The position numbers and the translations under genes were made by a program. Positions 36,019-44,973 of a stretch of 64,000 nt of DNA are shown in pieces. How positions within the stretch are numbered: position 1 is the first letter of the stretch; every line of letters starts with the position of its first letter. The notes under the pieces were generated by a model that saw only the letters and a program-made list of their open reading frames with translations, made no database searches and was not told the DNA's origin. The stretch comes from Candidatus Latescibacterota bacterium (GTDB lineage: Bacteria; JAAXHH01). Location: assembly GCA_012270975.1 (NCBI GenBank), contig JAAXHH010000148.1, forward strand, positions 1-64,000, written 5' to 3'.

Positions 36019-37464
36019 TTGAGCCAGCGCGTGATTTCCATGCCGGCCGCCCGGTGCGAACTGGGCTTCGCACGGATCGACATCACCCCGCCCGCGGGTA
36101 TCTACCATCGCAGCTGGGGCGCCGCGAAGCACGACGCGTCGACGGGCGTGCACCGGGAACTGACCGCATCCGCGCTCGTATTCGTGGATCCCGGTTCCAG
36201 GGCGGAACACGCCCTTGTCTCCCTCGAACTGGGCTGGCTGCAGGCCGGCGATCTGCAACGCCTTTCGGATACCGTCTCCTCCGGCACCGGCCTGCCCGCC
36301 GAACGCTTCGTCCTCACGTTCTCGCATACCCACGCCGCCGGCAACTACGATCCGGATCGACTGGAGCACGAGGGCGGCTCGCTGATCCCGGGATACCTGG
36401 ACGATCTGGGCACGAGGCTCGTTGGTGTAGTGGAAGAGGCCCGGGCCGCCGTGCAGCCGGTTGACCTGGCCTTCGGATACGGCCGGTGCGACCTGGCGCG
36501 CAACCGCGACTACTGGGACGAAGAGAATCAGCTGTATGCCTGCGGGACCAATCCCGAACGTTCCGCTGACGATACGGTCGTGGTGACACGCGCCACCGAC
36601 CGGGAAGGCAGGGTGATCGTCACCCTCGTCAACTACAGTTGCCACCCCACCACCCTGGCCTGGGACAATACACTTATCAGTCCCGACTACCCCGGGGCCA
36701 TGCGAGAGGTCGTGGAGCAGGCCACCGGCGCGCCCTGCGTGTTCCTGCTGGGCGCGAGCGGCGATCTCGGTCCCCGGTATGGATTCGCGGGCGAAACGGA
36801 GGCGGCGGACCGGAACGGCCGTCAACTGGGCTACGCCGCGCTGTCGGCCCTGGAGGCCTTGCTGCCTGACGGAACCGAGTTGCGCTACGACGGCCCCGTG
36901 ATATCGGGCGCTACCATCGGCGTTTGGCGCCATAGTCCCGTGGATGCTGGGCGCGGGCAGCGGCTCGGAGTCTTCGACTCCGCCGTTATGACCCTGGATC
37001 TGCCTTTGCTGGATCTGCCCGCGCAGGATGAACTGGACCGGCAACTCGCCGAATGGACGTCCCGGGAAGAAACCGCCAGGCGGGAAGGGCGGAAGGAGGA
37101 AGCCGCCGACTGCCGGGCCAGGATAGAACGGGTTCGGCGGGCTATGCGGCGCGTCGAGACGCTTCCGCCGGACAGAAAGGCCGCGCCCTACGGCGTCTCG
37201 CTCTGGCGCATAGGCGAAGGCGTCCTCGTGCTGGTCAGCGGCGAGCCCTATAATTTGTTTCAACGCGAACTGCGGGCACGCTTCCCCGCTACCGCGATCA
37301 TCGTGGTCGTCCTGTGCAACCGGGGAACGGGCGGCTACCTCCTTCCCAGGGACGACTATGGCAAGGGGCTCTACCAGGAAGAGGCCGCGGCGATCGGCCC
37401 GGGCGGACTCGAAGCGGTGTCCGAAGCCGTAACGCGACAGTTGCAAGCCTGGGGCCTGGAGTAG
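36019..37464 (+). CDS. Neutral/alkaline ceramidase-like hydrolase (N-terminal domain family)
   Basis: TTG 36019 is the start: AAGGAGG is 6 bases before it, while the frame to 35842 has no ribosome site. The 481-residue protein opens with GFARIDITPPAGIYHRSWG, and has SHTHAAG (zinc histidines) and YSCHPTTLA with further likely ligands. It matches the neutral/alkaline non-lysosomal ceramidase N-terminal domain family. Bacterial members are often of unknown substrate and lack the C-terminal domain of true ceramidases. No signal peptide is present, so it is probably cytoplasmic. Confidence 0.85.
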   Translation: MSQRVISMPAARCELGFARIDITPPAGIYHRSWGAAKHDASTGVHRELTASALVFVDPGSRAEHALVSLELGWLQAGDLQRLSDTVSSGTGLPAERFVLTFSHTHAAGNYDPDRLEHEGGSLIPGYLDDLGTRLVGVVEEARAAVQPVDLAFGYGRCDLARNRDYWDEENQLYACGTNPERSADDTVVVTRATDREGRVIVTLVNYSCHPTTLAWDNTLISPDYPGAMREVVEQATGAPCVFLLGASGDLGPRYGFAGETEAADRNGRQLGYAALSALEALLPDGTELRYDGPVISGATIGVWRHSPVDAGRGQRLGVFDSAVMTLDLPLLDLPAQDELDRQLAEWTSREETARREGRKEEAADCRARIERVRRAMRRVETLPPDRKAAPYGVSLWRIGEGVLVLVSGEPYNLFQRELRARFPATAIIVVVLCNRGTGGYLLPRDDYGKGLYQEEAAAIGPGGLEAVSEAVTRQLQAWGLE

Positions 37465-37581
37465 GCGAAGCCCAGGAACCGATTCGGGGCGTCGAAGTCC
37501 GGGAACCGAACGGGACTCGCATACGGAACGCGGCGCAGATCAAACCAGAGGAACAGAATGTAGATCAGACAGGAGCGGCAT

Positions 37582-38679
37582 ATGTCAACCGGCAACATAC
37601 GCATCGGACTCATCGGCCTCGGTACGGTCTGCGAATACGTGCATTACCCGGGGTTTTCCCGCATTCCCGGGGTGGAGATCGCCGGACTCTGCGAAGTGGA
37701 CGAAGGCCTGCTGGCCCGCAGGCAGGCACAGTGGGGCATCGCGGCCGGCTTTACGGACGTGGACGGGTTCCTGGCCGCCGTCAGGCCGGACGCCGTGGCC
37801 GTCGCCGTGCCGAACGTGTACCATCACGGGATCGTACTGAGCGCCGTCCGGGCGGGTTGCCACGTGCTGTGCGAGAAGCCCATCGGCATGACCGTTGCGG
37901 AGACCGTCGACATGTACGAGTCCGCCCGGGACGCCGGCGTCCGGCACATGACCGCCTTCACCTATCGGTTCGTGCCGGGCATGCGCTACCTGAAGCACCT
38001 GGTCGACGAAGGACGGCTCGGCGAGATACGCCACGCACGCTTCCAGCGTCTGCAGGACTGGGGCGAGCATTCCGTGGGATGGCGCCAGTACAGGCGCATG
38101 GCGGCCACGGGAGAACTCGGGGACATGGGCATCCACCGCATCGACTTCGCCGAAAACCTGCTCGGCCCGATCAAATCCGTATGCGCGTCGCTTAAACAGA
38201 TCGTTCCCCGGGATCGTACCGCGAATGGATCGTCCTGCGAACCACAGGACGTGGAGGACTGGGTCGCGTGGATCGCCGAGTTCGAATCGGGAAGCACGGG
38301 CGTGTTCGAAATGGGGAAACTGACCAAGGGCCGCGGGCCCGGCGGCGACCACGACATCTGCGAGCTGAACGGGAGCAAAGGATCCGCCGCCTACCAGCTT
38401 CATACGCCATACGCCATCCTTACCGGTTCGCGGAAGGAGAAATACAGGAGGCGCAGCGTACCCAAAAGCTTCCTCACCCTGCCCGGTTCCCCCCGTGACC
38501 CAAAGGACGGCGACCCGCTCCAGACCTTTCGCTTCGACCAGGCCTGGGAGTTCGTCAGCGCCATCCGCGAGCGGCGGGATTGCGTGCCTTCCTTCCATCA
38601 CGGCATGCGCGCCCAGGTCGTGGCGGAGGCCATCCTCGAAGCGGCGGCGTCCCGGCGCTGGGTGGACGTGCCGGATTGA
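37582..38679 (+). CDS. Gfo/Idh/MocA-family oxidoreductase
   Basis: The N-terminal Rossmann domain has the IGLIGLGTVCEYVH nucleotide motif at about residues 7-20 and CEKPIGMT near 97-104, with the EKP catalytic lysine. The second domain begins at FTYRFVPGMRYLK, and the conserved aspartate/histidine pair is in GDMGIHRIDF. Such enzymes oxidise or reduce sugars and inositols. AGGAG is 6 bases before ATG 37582. Substrate cannot be predicted. Confidence 0.93.
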   Translation: MSTGNIRIGLIGLGTVCEYVHYPGFSRIPGVEIAGLCEVDEGLLARRQAQWGIAAGFTDVDGFLAAVRPDAVAVAVPNVYHHGIVLSAVRAGCHVLCEKPIGMTVAETVDMYESARDAGVRHMTAFTYRFVPGMRYLKHLVDEGRLGEIRHARFQRLQDWGEHSVGWRQYRRMAATGELGDMGIHRIDFAENLLGPIKSVCASLKQIVPRDRTANGSSCEPQDVEDWVAWIAEFESGSTGVFEMGKLTKGRGPGGDHDICELNGSKGSAAYQLHTPYAILTGSRKEKYRRRSVPKSFLTLPGSPRDPKDGDPLQTFRFDQAWEFVSAIRERRDCVPSFHHGMRAQVVAEAILEAAASRRWVDVPD

Positions 38680-38776
38680 GTCGAAATCCGGGCGTATGGC
38701 ATGTCAGCCCGAGCAATCTCGCGTGCTACCGAATTTTCATGTTGTCGTCATGGTTTCGTCATACGGGACCATTATC

Positions 38777-38807
38777 TTGCGACTGATCCCGGGATTGGAA
38801 GTATAAT
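38777..38807 (+). promoter_or_regulatory. Predicted promoter of the PorV-like porin gene
   Basis: A perfect TATAAT (38802-38807) follows TTGCGA (38777-38782) with a 19-base spacer, slightly longer than ideal. It lies about 100 bases before the GTG start at 38909, in a 229-base gap. Confidence 0.5.
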
Positions 38808-38908
38808 ACCGGTACAAGTCGCGTGACACGCCTTACATAATCTGCAGGAAGTCGGTGTCGGACCGGAGCCTGATTGATCTGATGGAAAGAACAAGGAGGG
38901 GTTCAATT

Positions 38909-39847
38909 GTGAAATTCCAGCGTTACCTGCTTATCGCAGTCCTGGCGGCCCTGCCGGTCCAGCATATCCAGGCGGGTGTCGGCCAGGCCGGCGGCCTCTT
39001 CCTTCAGATCGCTCCCGACGCGCGGTCCACGGCCATGGGAGAGACGGGTGTCGCCCACGCTCGCGGCGCCCAGGTCCCGGCGTGGAATCCCGGCGGCCTG
39101 GGATTCCTTGAGCACCGCGGCGCATCGGCAACCTACTTCAAATGGCTGCCCTACCTGGCGGACGACCTCTACTACCTGCATTTTTCCTACGTGCAACCCG
39201 TAGAAGGCATCGGAACCTTCGGGGTCAGTGTGCCTTATCTATCACTGGGGGAACAACAGAGGGTGAACGCGGCCGGGGACAGCCAGGGAACGTTCAATAG
39301 TTCGGACATGGCGGTCTCCCTTTCCTACGGCACGAGGGTCAATGAACTGCTGGGAGTCGGAGCAAACCTGAAGTTCGTCCGAAGCGCCCTGTCGGACGAG
39401 GACGACGGGGTGGGAACGAGCTTCGCCCTGGACTTCGGCTTCACCGCCCATGTCACGCCCCGCTTCACGTTGGCCGGCGCGCTGCAGAATCTTGGAACGG
39501 AGATCAAGTACGTCAATCCGGACCAGGGGGATCCCCTGTCCCGGAACCTCAAGGTAGGCGCCGCGCTGAAAGCGCTGGAAATCGAGTCGAACAGTCTGCT
39601 GCTGGCCGTTGACCTGAACCGAATGCTGCTGGAGGACAGCGGGAACGTCCTGAACGTCGGGGCCGAATTCTGGTACCGGGATCTCATCGCGCTGCGTACC
39701 GGGTACGTGCACGACTCGGAAGGCGATGTGAAAACGCCCACGTTCGGCGGCGGCCTGCAGTGGAAGATGTACCGAATCGACTTCAGCTATACTTCAAGCT
39801 CGACGCTCCAGGACATTACCAAATTCACCATTTCGGCCAGGTTTTAA
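38909..39847 (+). CDS. PorV/PorQ-family (UPF0164) outer membrane beta-barrel protein
   Basis: GTG 38909 is chosen because AAGGAGG is 9 bases upstream; the frame opens at 38855. The product of 312 residues has a signal peptide ending near IQAGVGQ, then the GGLFLQIAPDARSTAMGETGVA motif of PorV-type proteins. Repeating amphipathic strands and a C-terminal phenylalanine indicate an outer membrane barrel. PorV relatives carry cargo in type IX secretion, but no other T9SS gene is visible here, so that role is not shown. Several paralogues are usual in FCB genomes. Confidence 0.88.
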   Translation: MKFQRYLLIAVLAALPVQHIQAGVGQAGGLFLQIAPDARSTAMGETGVAHARGAQVPAWNPGGLGFLEHRGASATYFKWLPYLADDLYYLHFSYVQPVEGIGTFGVSVPYLSLGEQQRVNAAGDSQGTFNSSDMAVSLSYGTRVNELLGVGANLKFVRSALSDEDDGVGTSFALDFGFTAHVTPRFTLAGALQNLGTEIKYVNPDQGDPLSRNLKVGAALKALEIESNSLLLAVDLNRMLLEDSGNVLNVGAEFWYRDLIALRTGYVHDSEGDVKTPTFGGGLQWKMYRIDFSYTSSSTLQDITKFTISARF

Positions 39848-39903
39848 GACAAGGAAGGCAGAGATCCGATGGTCGAACAGGGCAGGACCGGCCGGGTAAA
39901 CGG

Positions 39904-40758
39904 TTACCCGGAGGGGTCCTGTTTTTCGACCAGCCGGATCTCGAAGAGCCGGGGCCACCACTTCCCGGTGACGAACAGCCGGTCCCCCGCGGCATCGTAT
40001 GCGACGCCGTTGAGCACGTCTTCCGTTCCGTCCGCCCTGTCATACCCGCCTGACTCGAGCAATCCCGCGAGATCGATCCACCCGGTCACCCGTCCGGTTT
40101 CCGGATCGATGCGGGCTATACGGTCCTCCCGCCAGATATTGGCGTATATCTCGCCCTTTACATACTCCAGTTCGTTCAGATTGCGTACCAGGCCGTCCCC
40201 GTCCCGCACGAACACCCTGCCGGTCTCTTCGAAGGTCACCTTGTCGCGGAAGTACAGCGTGGACGATCCGTCGCTCATGATGAACCGCTCCCCGTCGTAG
40301 GTTATGCCCCATCCTTCGCCCGGATAGGCCACGCTCCGCAGCAGTTCGAAAGTATCCCGGTCGTAGATGAAGCCCACCCCGGACTTCCAGGTCAGCTGGA
40401 TGATCTTGCCGTCGTAGAGGGCGAGTCCTTCTCCGAAGATCGTCGAGGAGAGGCGGCGGATCCGTTCCACCGCGCCGGTCTGCAGCGCCACCTGGCGCAA
40501 GGTGGACTGGCCGTAGTTCCCGGTGCTTTCGAACAGCGTGTCGCCCTCGATGGCCAGGCCCTGGGTGAAGGCGCCGGTGTCGTGGGGGAACGAACGGACC
40601 ACCTCGTAGGTATACGCCTTTGCGGCCACCCCCTCCGTGGCACCGGTCCCGTCCGGCGTAACGTCGGGATGGGGGCTCGAATTCGTCGGCTCGGAACAGC
40701 CGGCGAGGGCAAACAGGCCCGCCAGGCAGATCAGAGCGGTGCAGGCTTTCCGGATCAT
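39904..40758 (-). CDS. Glutaminyl-peptide cyclotransferase lipoprotein
   Basis: The product of 284 residues starts with a lipoprotein signal and lipobox LAGC at about 18-21. The mature part has the plant/bacterial glutamine cyclotransferase pattern: FTQGLAIEGDTLFESTG near 71-87, FGEGLALYDGKIIQLTW, GWGITYDGERFIMSDGS, and LNELEYVKGEIYANIW. It forms a five-bladed beta-propeller that turns N-terminal glutamine into pyroglutamate, outside the inner membrane. TAGGAAA precedes the ATG. It is the last gene of a tightly packed minus-strand run. Confidence 0.93.
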   Translation of the reverse strand: MIRKACTALICLAGLFALAGCSEPTNSSPHPDVTPDGTGATEGVAAKAYTYEVVRSFPHDTGAFTQGLAIEGDTLFESTGNYGQSTLRQVALQTGAVERIRRLSSTIFGEGLALYDGKIIQLTWKSGVGFIYDRDTFELLRSVAYPGEGWGITYDGERFIMSDGSSTLYFRDKVTFEETGRVFVRDGDGLVRNLNELEYVKGEIYANIWREDRIARIDPETGRVTGWIDLAGLLESGGYDRADGTEDVLNGVAYDAAGDRLFVTGKWWPRLFEIRLVEKQDPSG

Positions 40759-40767
40759 CGACGTTTC

Positions 40768-41253
40768 CTACAACTTACGGTACATGATGTGGGCATCCAC
40801 GAGGCCGTGTTCAGGATGATTGAATGCGTCCGGTATGGTGGCGGCTACCGTAAACCCAAGGTCCCGCCACAGCGCCACGGCCCGATGGTTCGTGCTGACG
40901 ACCATGTTGAACTGCATGGCCAGGAAACCCTCGCGGCGCGCCTCTTCGATGGCGTGTGCCCCCATCGCCCGTCCCACGCCGCGGCCCTGCCGGTCCGGGT
41001 CGACCATGAACCCGGCATTGGCCACGTGGGCGCCCAGCCCCGGTTGGTTTGGCCGCAGATAGTAGGTTCCCGCCACCTCGCAGCCGTCCAGTGCCACGTA
41101 GGGCCGGTTCGGCGGCGCCATCCACAACGCGTACGCCTCCTGCCTGTCCGTCTCGGGCGGATAGGGATAGGTGTCGGCCGCCCGCACGACCCGGTGAAAG
41201 ATCGACCAGATCGCGTCGAAGTCGTCCTCGCCGGCACGGCGAACCCGAATCAT
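40768..41253 (-). CDS. GNAT-family N-acetyltransferase
   Basis: The 161-residue protein has the GNAT acetyl-CoA motif RQGRGVGRAMG near residues 91-101, and the conserved core strand YLRPNQPG. Its substrate is unknown. The start overlaps the ankyrin gene stop as ATGA, and the gene ends 9 bases before the cyclotransferase start. Confidence 0.92.
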   Translation of the reverse strand: MIRVRRAGEDDFDAIWSIFHRVVRAADTYPYPPETDRQEAYALWMAPPNRPYVALDGCEVAGTYYLRPNQPGLGAHVANAGFMVDPDRQGRGVGRAMGAHAIEEARREGFLAMQFNMVVSTNHRAVALWRDLGFTVAATIPDAFNHPEHGLVDAHIMYRKL

Positions 41254-42317
41254 TCAGCCCCTCTTTCCCGCAGCATCGATACGATCGTCTTCCGCTTCCG
41301 ATCGCGGGCGATGTCCAGCGCCGTAGTGCCGTCCCGGTCCCGGATCGACGGGTCCGCGCCCCGGTCGAGAAGATAGGTGACGAATTCCTTCCCGGCGCCC
41401 CGGACGGCAGTCCAGTGGAGCGCGGTGCGCCCGCGGTGATCGTCGACGCCGTTCACGTTGGCGCCGCGGTCGATCAGGAACCGGGCCATGTTGTAGGTGC
41501 CGTACTGTACCAGTTCGCTCAGGGTGTCGTCCACCGCGGGGTGCCGGATGTCCGCTCCCGCCGCCAGCAGCATTTCCACGGAGTCGTAATCCACGTTCCA
41601 CAAGGCGCTGATGAGGCCGGGATCGGGTTTCGCGCCGGCATCCAGCAGCGCACGCATCATGGTCGGATTCCCGATTGCTGAGGTCAGCGCGGGGGGAGGC
41701 CGGTTTACCTCGGCGCCCCGTTCCAGGAGCAGCGCGACGATCTGCTCGAGACGCTTCGCCACCGCCGCGTCGTCCTTTCCAGCCCTGGAGGCCGCGGCGT
41801 AGTTCAGGGGCCGCCACCGGTTCTCGTCCACTGCGTCCACCAGGTTCGCGTCCCCGTCGAGGAGCGTCCTGGTGCGATCCTGCTCGCCCAGCGCCACGCT
41901 GGTGAAGATATCCCATTCCTCGATGTATTCCCGGAGCACCGGAAGGAACTGGATTTCCCCACCCACGGCGGCGAGACAGGGCGCCGTCATGCGGCCGTGC
42001 CCGCCGCGGAGTTCAACGCGCGCGCCGTGCTCGAGGAGGACGCGCACGGTCTCGACATGATGCGGCCCCTTGGGTATGGTTTTCTTGTGCTCCAGTACGC
42101 GATGCAGCGGACGGTGCCGATGGTTGTTGCGGCTTATCACGTTGGGGTCGGCCCCGTGTTCGATCAGCAGCCTGACAATCTCCGTACTCCCCGTAAAGGC
42201 GGCGGTCATGATGGGCTGCCAGTGTGCGGCGGCCTCCGGGTCTTCCTTCAACAGGGCTTTCGTGGCGTCCAGGTCGCCTGACCACGCCGCGCTCGTCAGT
42301 TGTTTCTCCAGGGCCAT
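41250..42317 (-). CDS. Ankyrin-repeat protein
   Basis: ATG 42317 is chosen for the GGAGG 8 bases upstream. About eight ankyrin repeats fill the 355-residue protein, with clear units TEIVRLLIEHGADPNV, ETVRVLLEHGARVEL, RGRTALHWTAVRGAG and GTTALDIARDRKRKT. It has no signal peptide or other domain, so it is probably a cytoplasmic protein-binding scaffold. It overlaps the GNAT gene by 4 bases. Confidence 0.92.
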   Translation of the reverse strand: MALEKQLTSAAWSGDLDATKALLKEDPEAAAHWQPIMTAAFTGSTEIVRLLIEHGADPNVISRNNHRHRPLHRVLEHKKTIPKGPHHVETVRVLLEHGARVELRGGHGRMTAPCLAAVGGEIQFLPVLREYIEEWDIFTSVALGEQDRTRTLLDGDANLVDAVDENRWRPLNYAAASRAGKDDAAVAKRLEQIVALLLERGAEVNRPPPALTSAIGNPTMMRALLDAGAKPDPGLISALWNVDYDSVEMLLAAGADIRHPAVDDTLSELVQYGTYNMARFLIDRGANVNGVDDHRGRTALHWTAVRGAGKEFVTYLLDRGADPSIRDRDGTTALDIARDRKRKTIVSMLRERGAE

Positions 42318-42336
42318 GGCCTCGACCTCCATTCCC

Positions 42337-43386
42337 TCAGTACCTTACGGCCACCTTGATCACTTCGTACGGCGCGTGCCGGATCTTACCGTACGCTTCG
42401 GGCAGTTCGTCCGGCGTCACGACCGGGTCGGGCAGTCCGTGGGGATGCAGCGTGCCTTCCCGGAACAGCCGGATCAGCGTCTGGAATATCCGGTCTTCCT
42501 CCCAGAAAAGGCCCCGCTGCGGATGGCTGCACGCCCGGGCCGAGACGATGTCGATCTGGTTGAAGTGAAACTCCTCGCCCAGGTACAGTCCCTTCGCGTC
42601 CCCCAGGTAGAAGGCCAGGGGCACCACCCGTCCCGCGTACCGGGTCGCCCGGATGGCCTGGTTCAGTGCGTGGTAGCTCCCGCTCGCCTCTATAGTGACG
42701 TCCGCGCCCAACTCGAGCCACTTCCGGGACGCCATGCCGAAGTCGTCGACTTCGACCGGATCGACCGCCATGGTGGCCCCGTGGCGAAGGGCCAGTTCGC
42801 GCCGGTGCGCGATCGGATCGACGGCCACTACATCGACCGCACCCGATAGCCGGGCCAGCTGGACCGTGAAGAGCCCGATGGCGCCCATGCCGAAGACCAT
42901 GACTCGTTCGCCGATCCGCACCTGTCCGTCCCGCACGGCCGCCAGGGCGAAGTCGGCCGGGTCCATGCAGCAGGCCGCCTCCTCGGTCAATCCCGGGAGC
43001 AATGGCTTGAAGTGACGGCCCTGGTGGACCGTCCTGAATCCGCCATAGCCGTAAACCCTGTCGCCCTCCTTCAGGCCTTCGACTTCCTTTCCGGCGGCCA
43101 TGACCGTACCCACGGTCGTATTCCCCACGGGCTTCCATGCCGTCGGATCGTAAGGTTTGGTGCGGGACCGGTCGAATACCCGGCCTTCCTGGTCCATTGG
43201 CACGCTTGAATAGATGGACTCGCCCGTGATTTCGCCCTTTTCCGTCCCGTGTTTCGCCGCGGTGATCTCGCTGCGGACACGGACCTCGTCGGGCCCGAAG
43301 TCATCAAGCGCAAAGGACTCCCAGCGGGGCTTGAAGGCGTTGTTGCAGACCAACTGCAGGAGTTCGACACCGTCTACGGCGGCCAT
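42337..43386 (-). CDS. Medium-chain dehydrogenase/reductase
   Basis: The 349-residue protein has an MDR fold with the nucleotide-binding segment VMVFGMGAIGLFTVQLARL near residues 163-181. The structural zinc four-cysteine lobe of alcohol dehydrogenases is absent, and the usual GHE motif is not visible in the N-terminal domain, which has AAKHGTEKGE in its place. GGAGG precedes ATG 43386 by 5 bases. It could act on sugar alcohols given its GH32-like neighbour, but this is a guess. Confidence 0.88.
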   Translation of the reverse strand: MAAVDGVELLQLVCNNAFKPRWESFALDDFGPDEVRVRSEITAAKHGTEKGEITGESIYSSVPMDQEGRVFDRSRTKPYDPTAWKPVGNTTVGTVMAAGKEVEGLKEGDRVYGYGGFRTVHQGRHFKPLLPGLTEEAACCMDPADFALAAVRDGQVRIGERVMVFGMGAIGLFTVQLARLSGAVDVVAVDPIAHRRELALRHGATMAVDPVEVDDFGMASRKWLELGADVTIEASGSYHALNQAIRATRYAGRVVPLAFYLGDAKGLYLGEEFHFNQIDIVSARACSHPQRGLFWEEDRIFQTLIRLFREGTLHPHGLPDPVVTPDELPEAYGKIRHAPYEVIKVAVRY

Positions 43387-43411
43387 GCGATCCTCCGAAG
43401 TTACCGACGTT

Positions 43412-44941
43412 TCAGTTCCAGATCGACTTCATACGATAGGCCTGGAGCGAAAGAATCCGGCTGTCGACCCCCTGGGAGCGGAAGGACACCCCGGTGCTGT
43501 CCGACCGGTCGGGGTAGACCCGCAGCGCGACGCACTGGCGGCCGTTGGCGAAAACCTCCACGACGCTTCGGTCCACGAACACCCGCAGTTTCAGGGTTTC
43601 GTCTTCCTCCAGCGCCAGCGGCGCCGTCTCGGGCGCACGGGACAGAACGTCGGACGCGGTGGACGCGTAGGAGGAGTCGACGGAAAGCAGGCTCTTGCCA
43701 TGGAATCCCCGGCCCCGGTAGAAGGCAATGCGCGTGAATTCCTCCCGGTCCGGCGACCGCAGCACGTTCATCTCCACCATGGGCGAGGCGTCCGTGTCGA
43801 TCTCCACCTCGAACTCCATGGTGTTTCCGCCTTCCAGCGCAGGCAGCACGACCTCCTGGTTCGCCGGCAGCGTCATGGCATCGAAACGGGTCGGGGCTTC
43901 ACGCAGCGATTTCAGGGCCTCGACCGGCACCTGGTACAGGTCGTCGCCATCGACGGTCAGGTGCCTGGGCAGGGACATGATCTGGTTCCAGTCCTTTGTC
44001 GGCTTGCCGTGGTTCATGTTGAAGATCGCTACGAGACCGCCCTCGCCGTCCGGCGTGGCCGAGGGCGCGTGAAGCCCGGACGGTTTGTACGCGCCGAAAT
44101 TGAACTTGGCGCCGTAAGTGACGACGAACTTGTCCCGTCCCGTGTCATAGTCGCCGATCAGGTACTGGGGACCGCTCATGTGGCTGAAAAAGAGCAGGAT
44201 GTGGCGGTCGCCGATGGGCCAGAAATAAGGGCAGGCACCGTCGTCCCCCACCAGGGTGTAGTCGTCGTCCTCGACAAAGGGATGGAGGTAGGTCCAGGTG
44301 GCCAGGTCCTCGGAGCGGAACAGGTAGTTCGCCCGCCTCTTCTTGCCGGCCGGCCCCGTCGGCTTGGTGCCCGCGGAGAGCGAATAGTAAAGCCCGTCCT
44401 TCTTCCAGATGCATGGGTCGAACACGTTGTAGGGCGTGGGCGGACCGTCCTTCGGCGGCATGGGGATGACGGGTCCCCCGGTGACCTTCTCCCAGTTGAG
44501 GAGCAGGGGGTCGCCGGATACGGCGACCATGTTGCCCGCGACCGTCCCGTGGTACATGGCGATCACGCGGTCTTCCTCCACCAGCGTCGCGCCCGAGTAG
44601 CAGCAACGCTCCGGGTTGGGATAGATGCAGTAGGGCAGGTCGCGCCAGCGGACGAGGTCGTCGGAAATGGCGTGTCCCCAGTGCTGCCGCGTGTCCTCGG
44701 GCGGGTAGGCCTGGTAGAACAGATGCCAGCGTCCCTGCCAGAAGCACAGGCCGTTGGGATCGTTGAGCATGGCTTCCGGATTCACGTAATGGTACGCGGG
44801 CCGGTGGGGATCGCCTTCGTAGCCCTTGCGCGACGCGTTGAGCCGCATAAGGAGCGGATTGTCCGCCAGCGCGGCTTCCTGCGCCTCGAGGGAATCATCG
44901 GGAAATGTGTAGTACGGAACGAGGGACGTGTAATCTTCCAT
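43412..44941 (-). CDS. GH32-like glycoside hydrolase with altered acid/base motif
   Basis: ATG 44941 has GGAG 6 bases upstream. The 509-residue protein has the five-bladed propeller signatures of GH32: NDPNG at residues 60-64 with the nucleophile D61, the FYQAYP segment, a VFDPCIW segment in place of FRDP, and a C-terminal beta-sandwich ending in DRSVVEVFANG. The canonical EC(P) motif with the acid/base glutamate reads GACP at 235-238, so Glu is replaced by Ala236. No signal peptide. It may be an inactive or altered enzyme; family membership itself is clear. Confidence 0.85.
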   Translation of the reverse strand: MEDYTSLVPYYTFPDDSLEAQEAALADNPLLMRLNASRKGYEGDPHRPAYHYVNPEAMLNDPNGLCFWQGRWHLFYQAYPPEDTRQHWGHAISDDLVRWRDLPYCIYPNPERCCYSGATLVEEDRVIAMYHGTVAGNMVAVSGDPLLLNWEKVTGGPVIPMPPKDGPPTPYNVFDPCIWKKDGLYYSLSAGTKPTGPAGKKRRANYLFRSEDLATWTYLHPFVEDDDYTLVGDDGACPYFWPIGDRHILLFFSHMSGPQYLIGDYDTGRDKFVVTYGAKFNFGAYKPSGLHAPSATPDGEGGLVAIFNMNHGKPTKDWNQIMSLPRHLTVDGDDLYQVPVEALKSLREAPTRFDAMTLPANQEVVLPALEGGNTMEFEVEIDTDASPMVEMNVLRSPDREEFTRIAFYRGRGFHGKSLLSVDSSYASTASDVLSRAPETAPLALEEDETLKLRVFVDRSVVEVFANGRQCVALRVYPDRSDSTGVSFRSQGVDSRILSLQAYRMKSIWN

Positions 44942-44973
44942 GGTGCGCTCCAATCAGAACTTCGGTTGCTCCC

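Noticed and set aside
35626-37446. 606-codon minus-strand frame opposite the ceramidase-like gene
   Set aside because: The plus-strand gene has family motifs and a perfect ribosome site; this one has neither.
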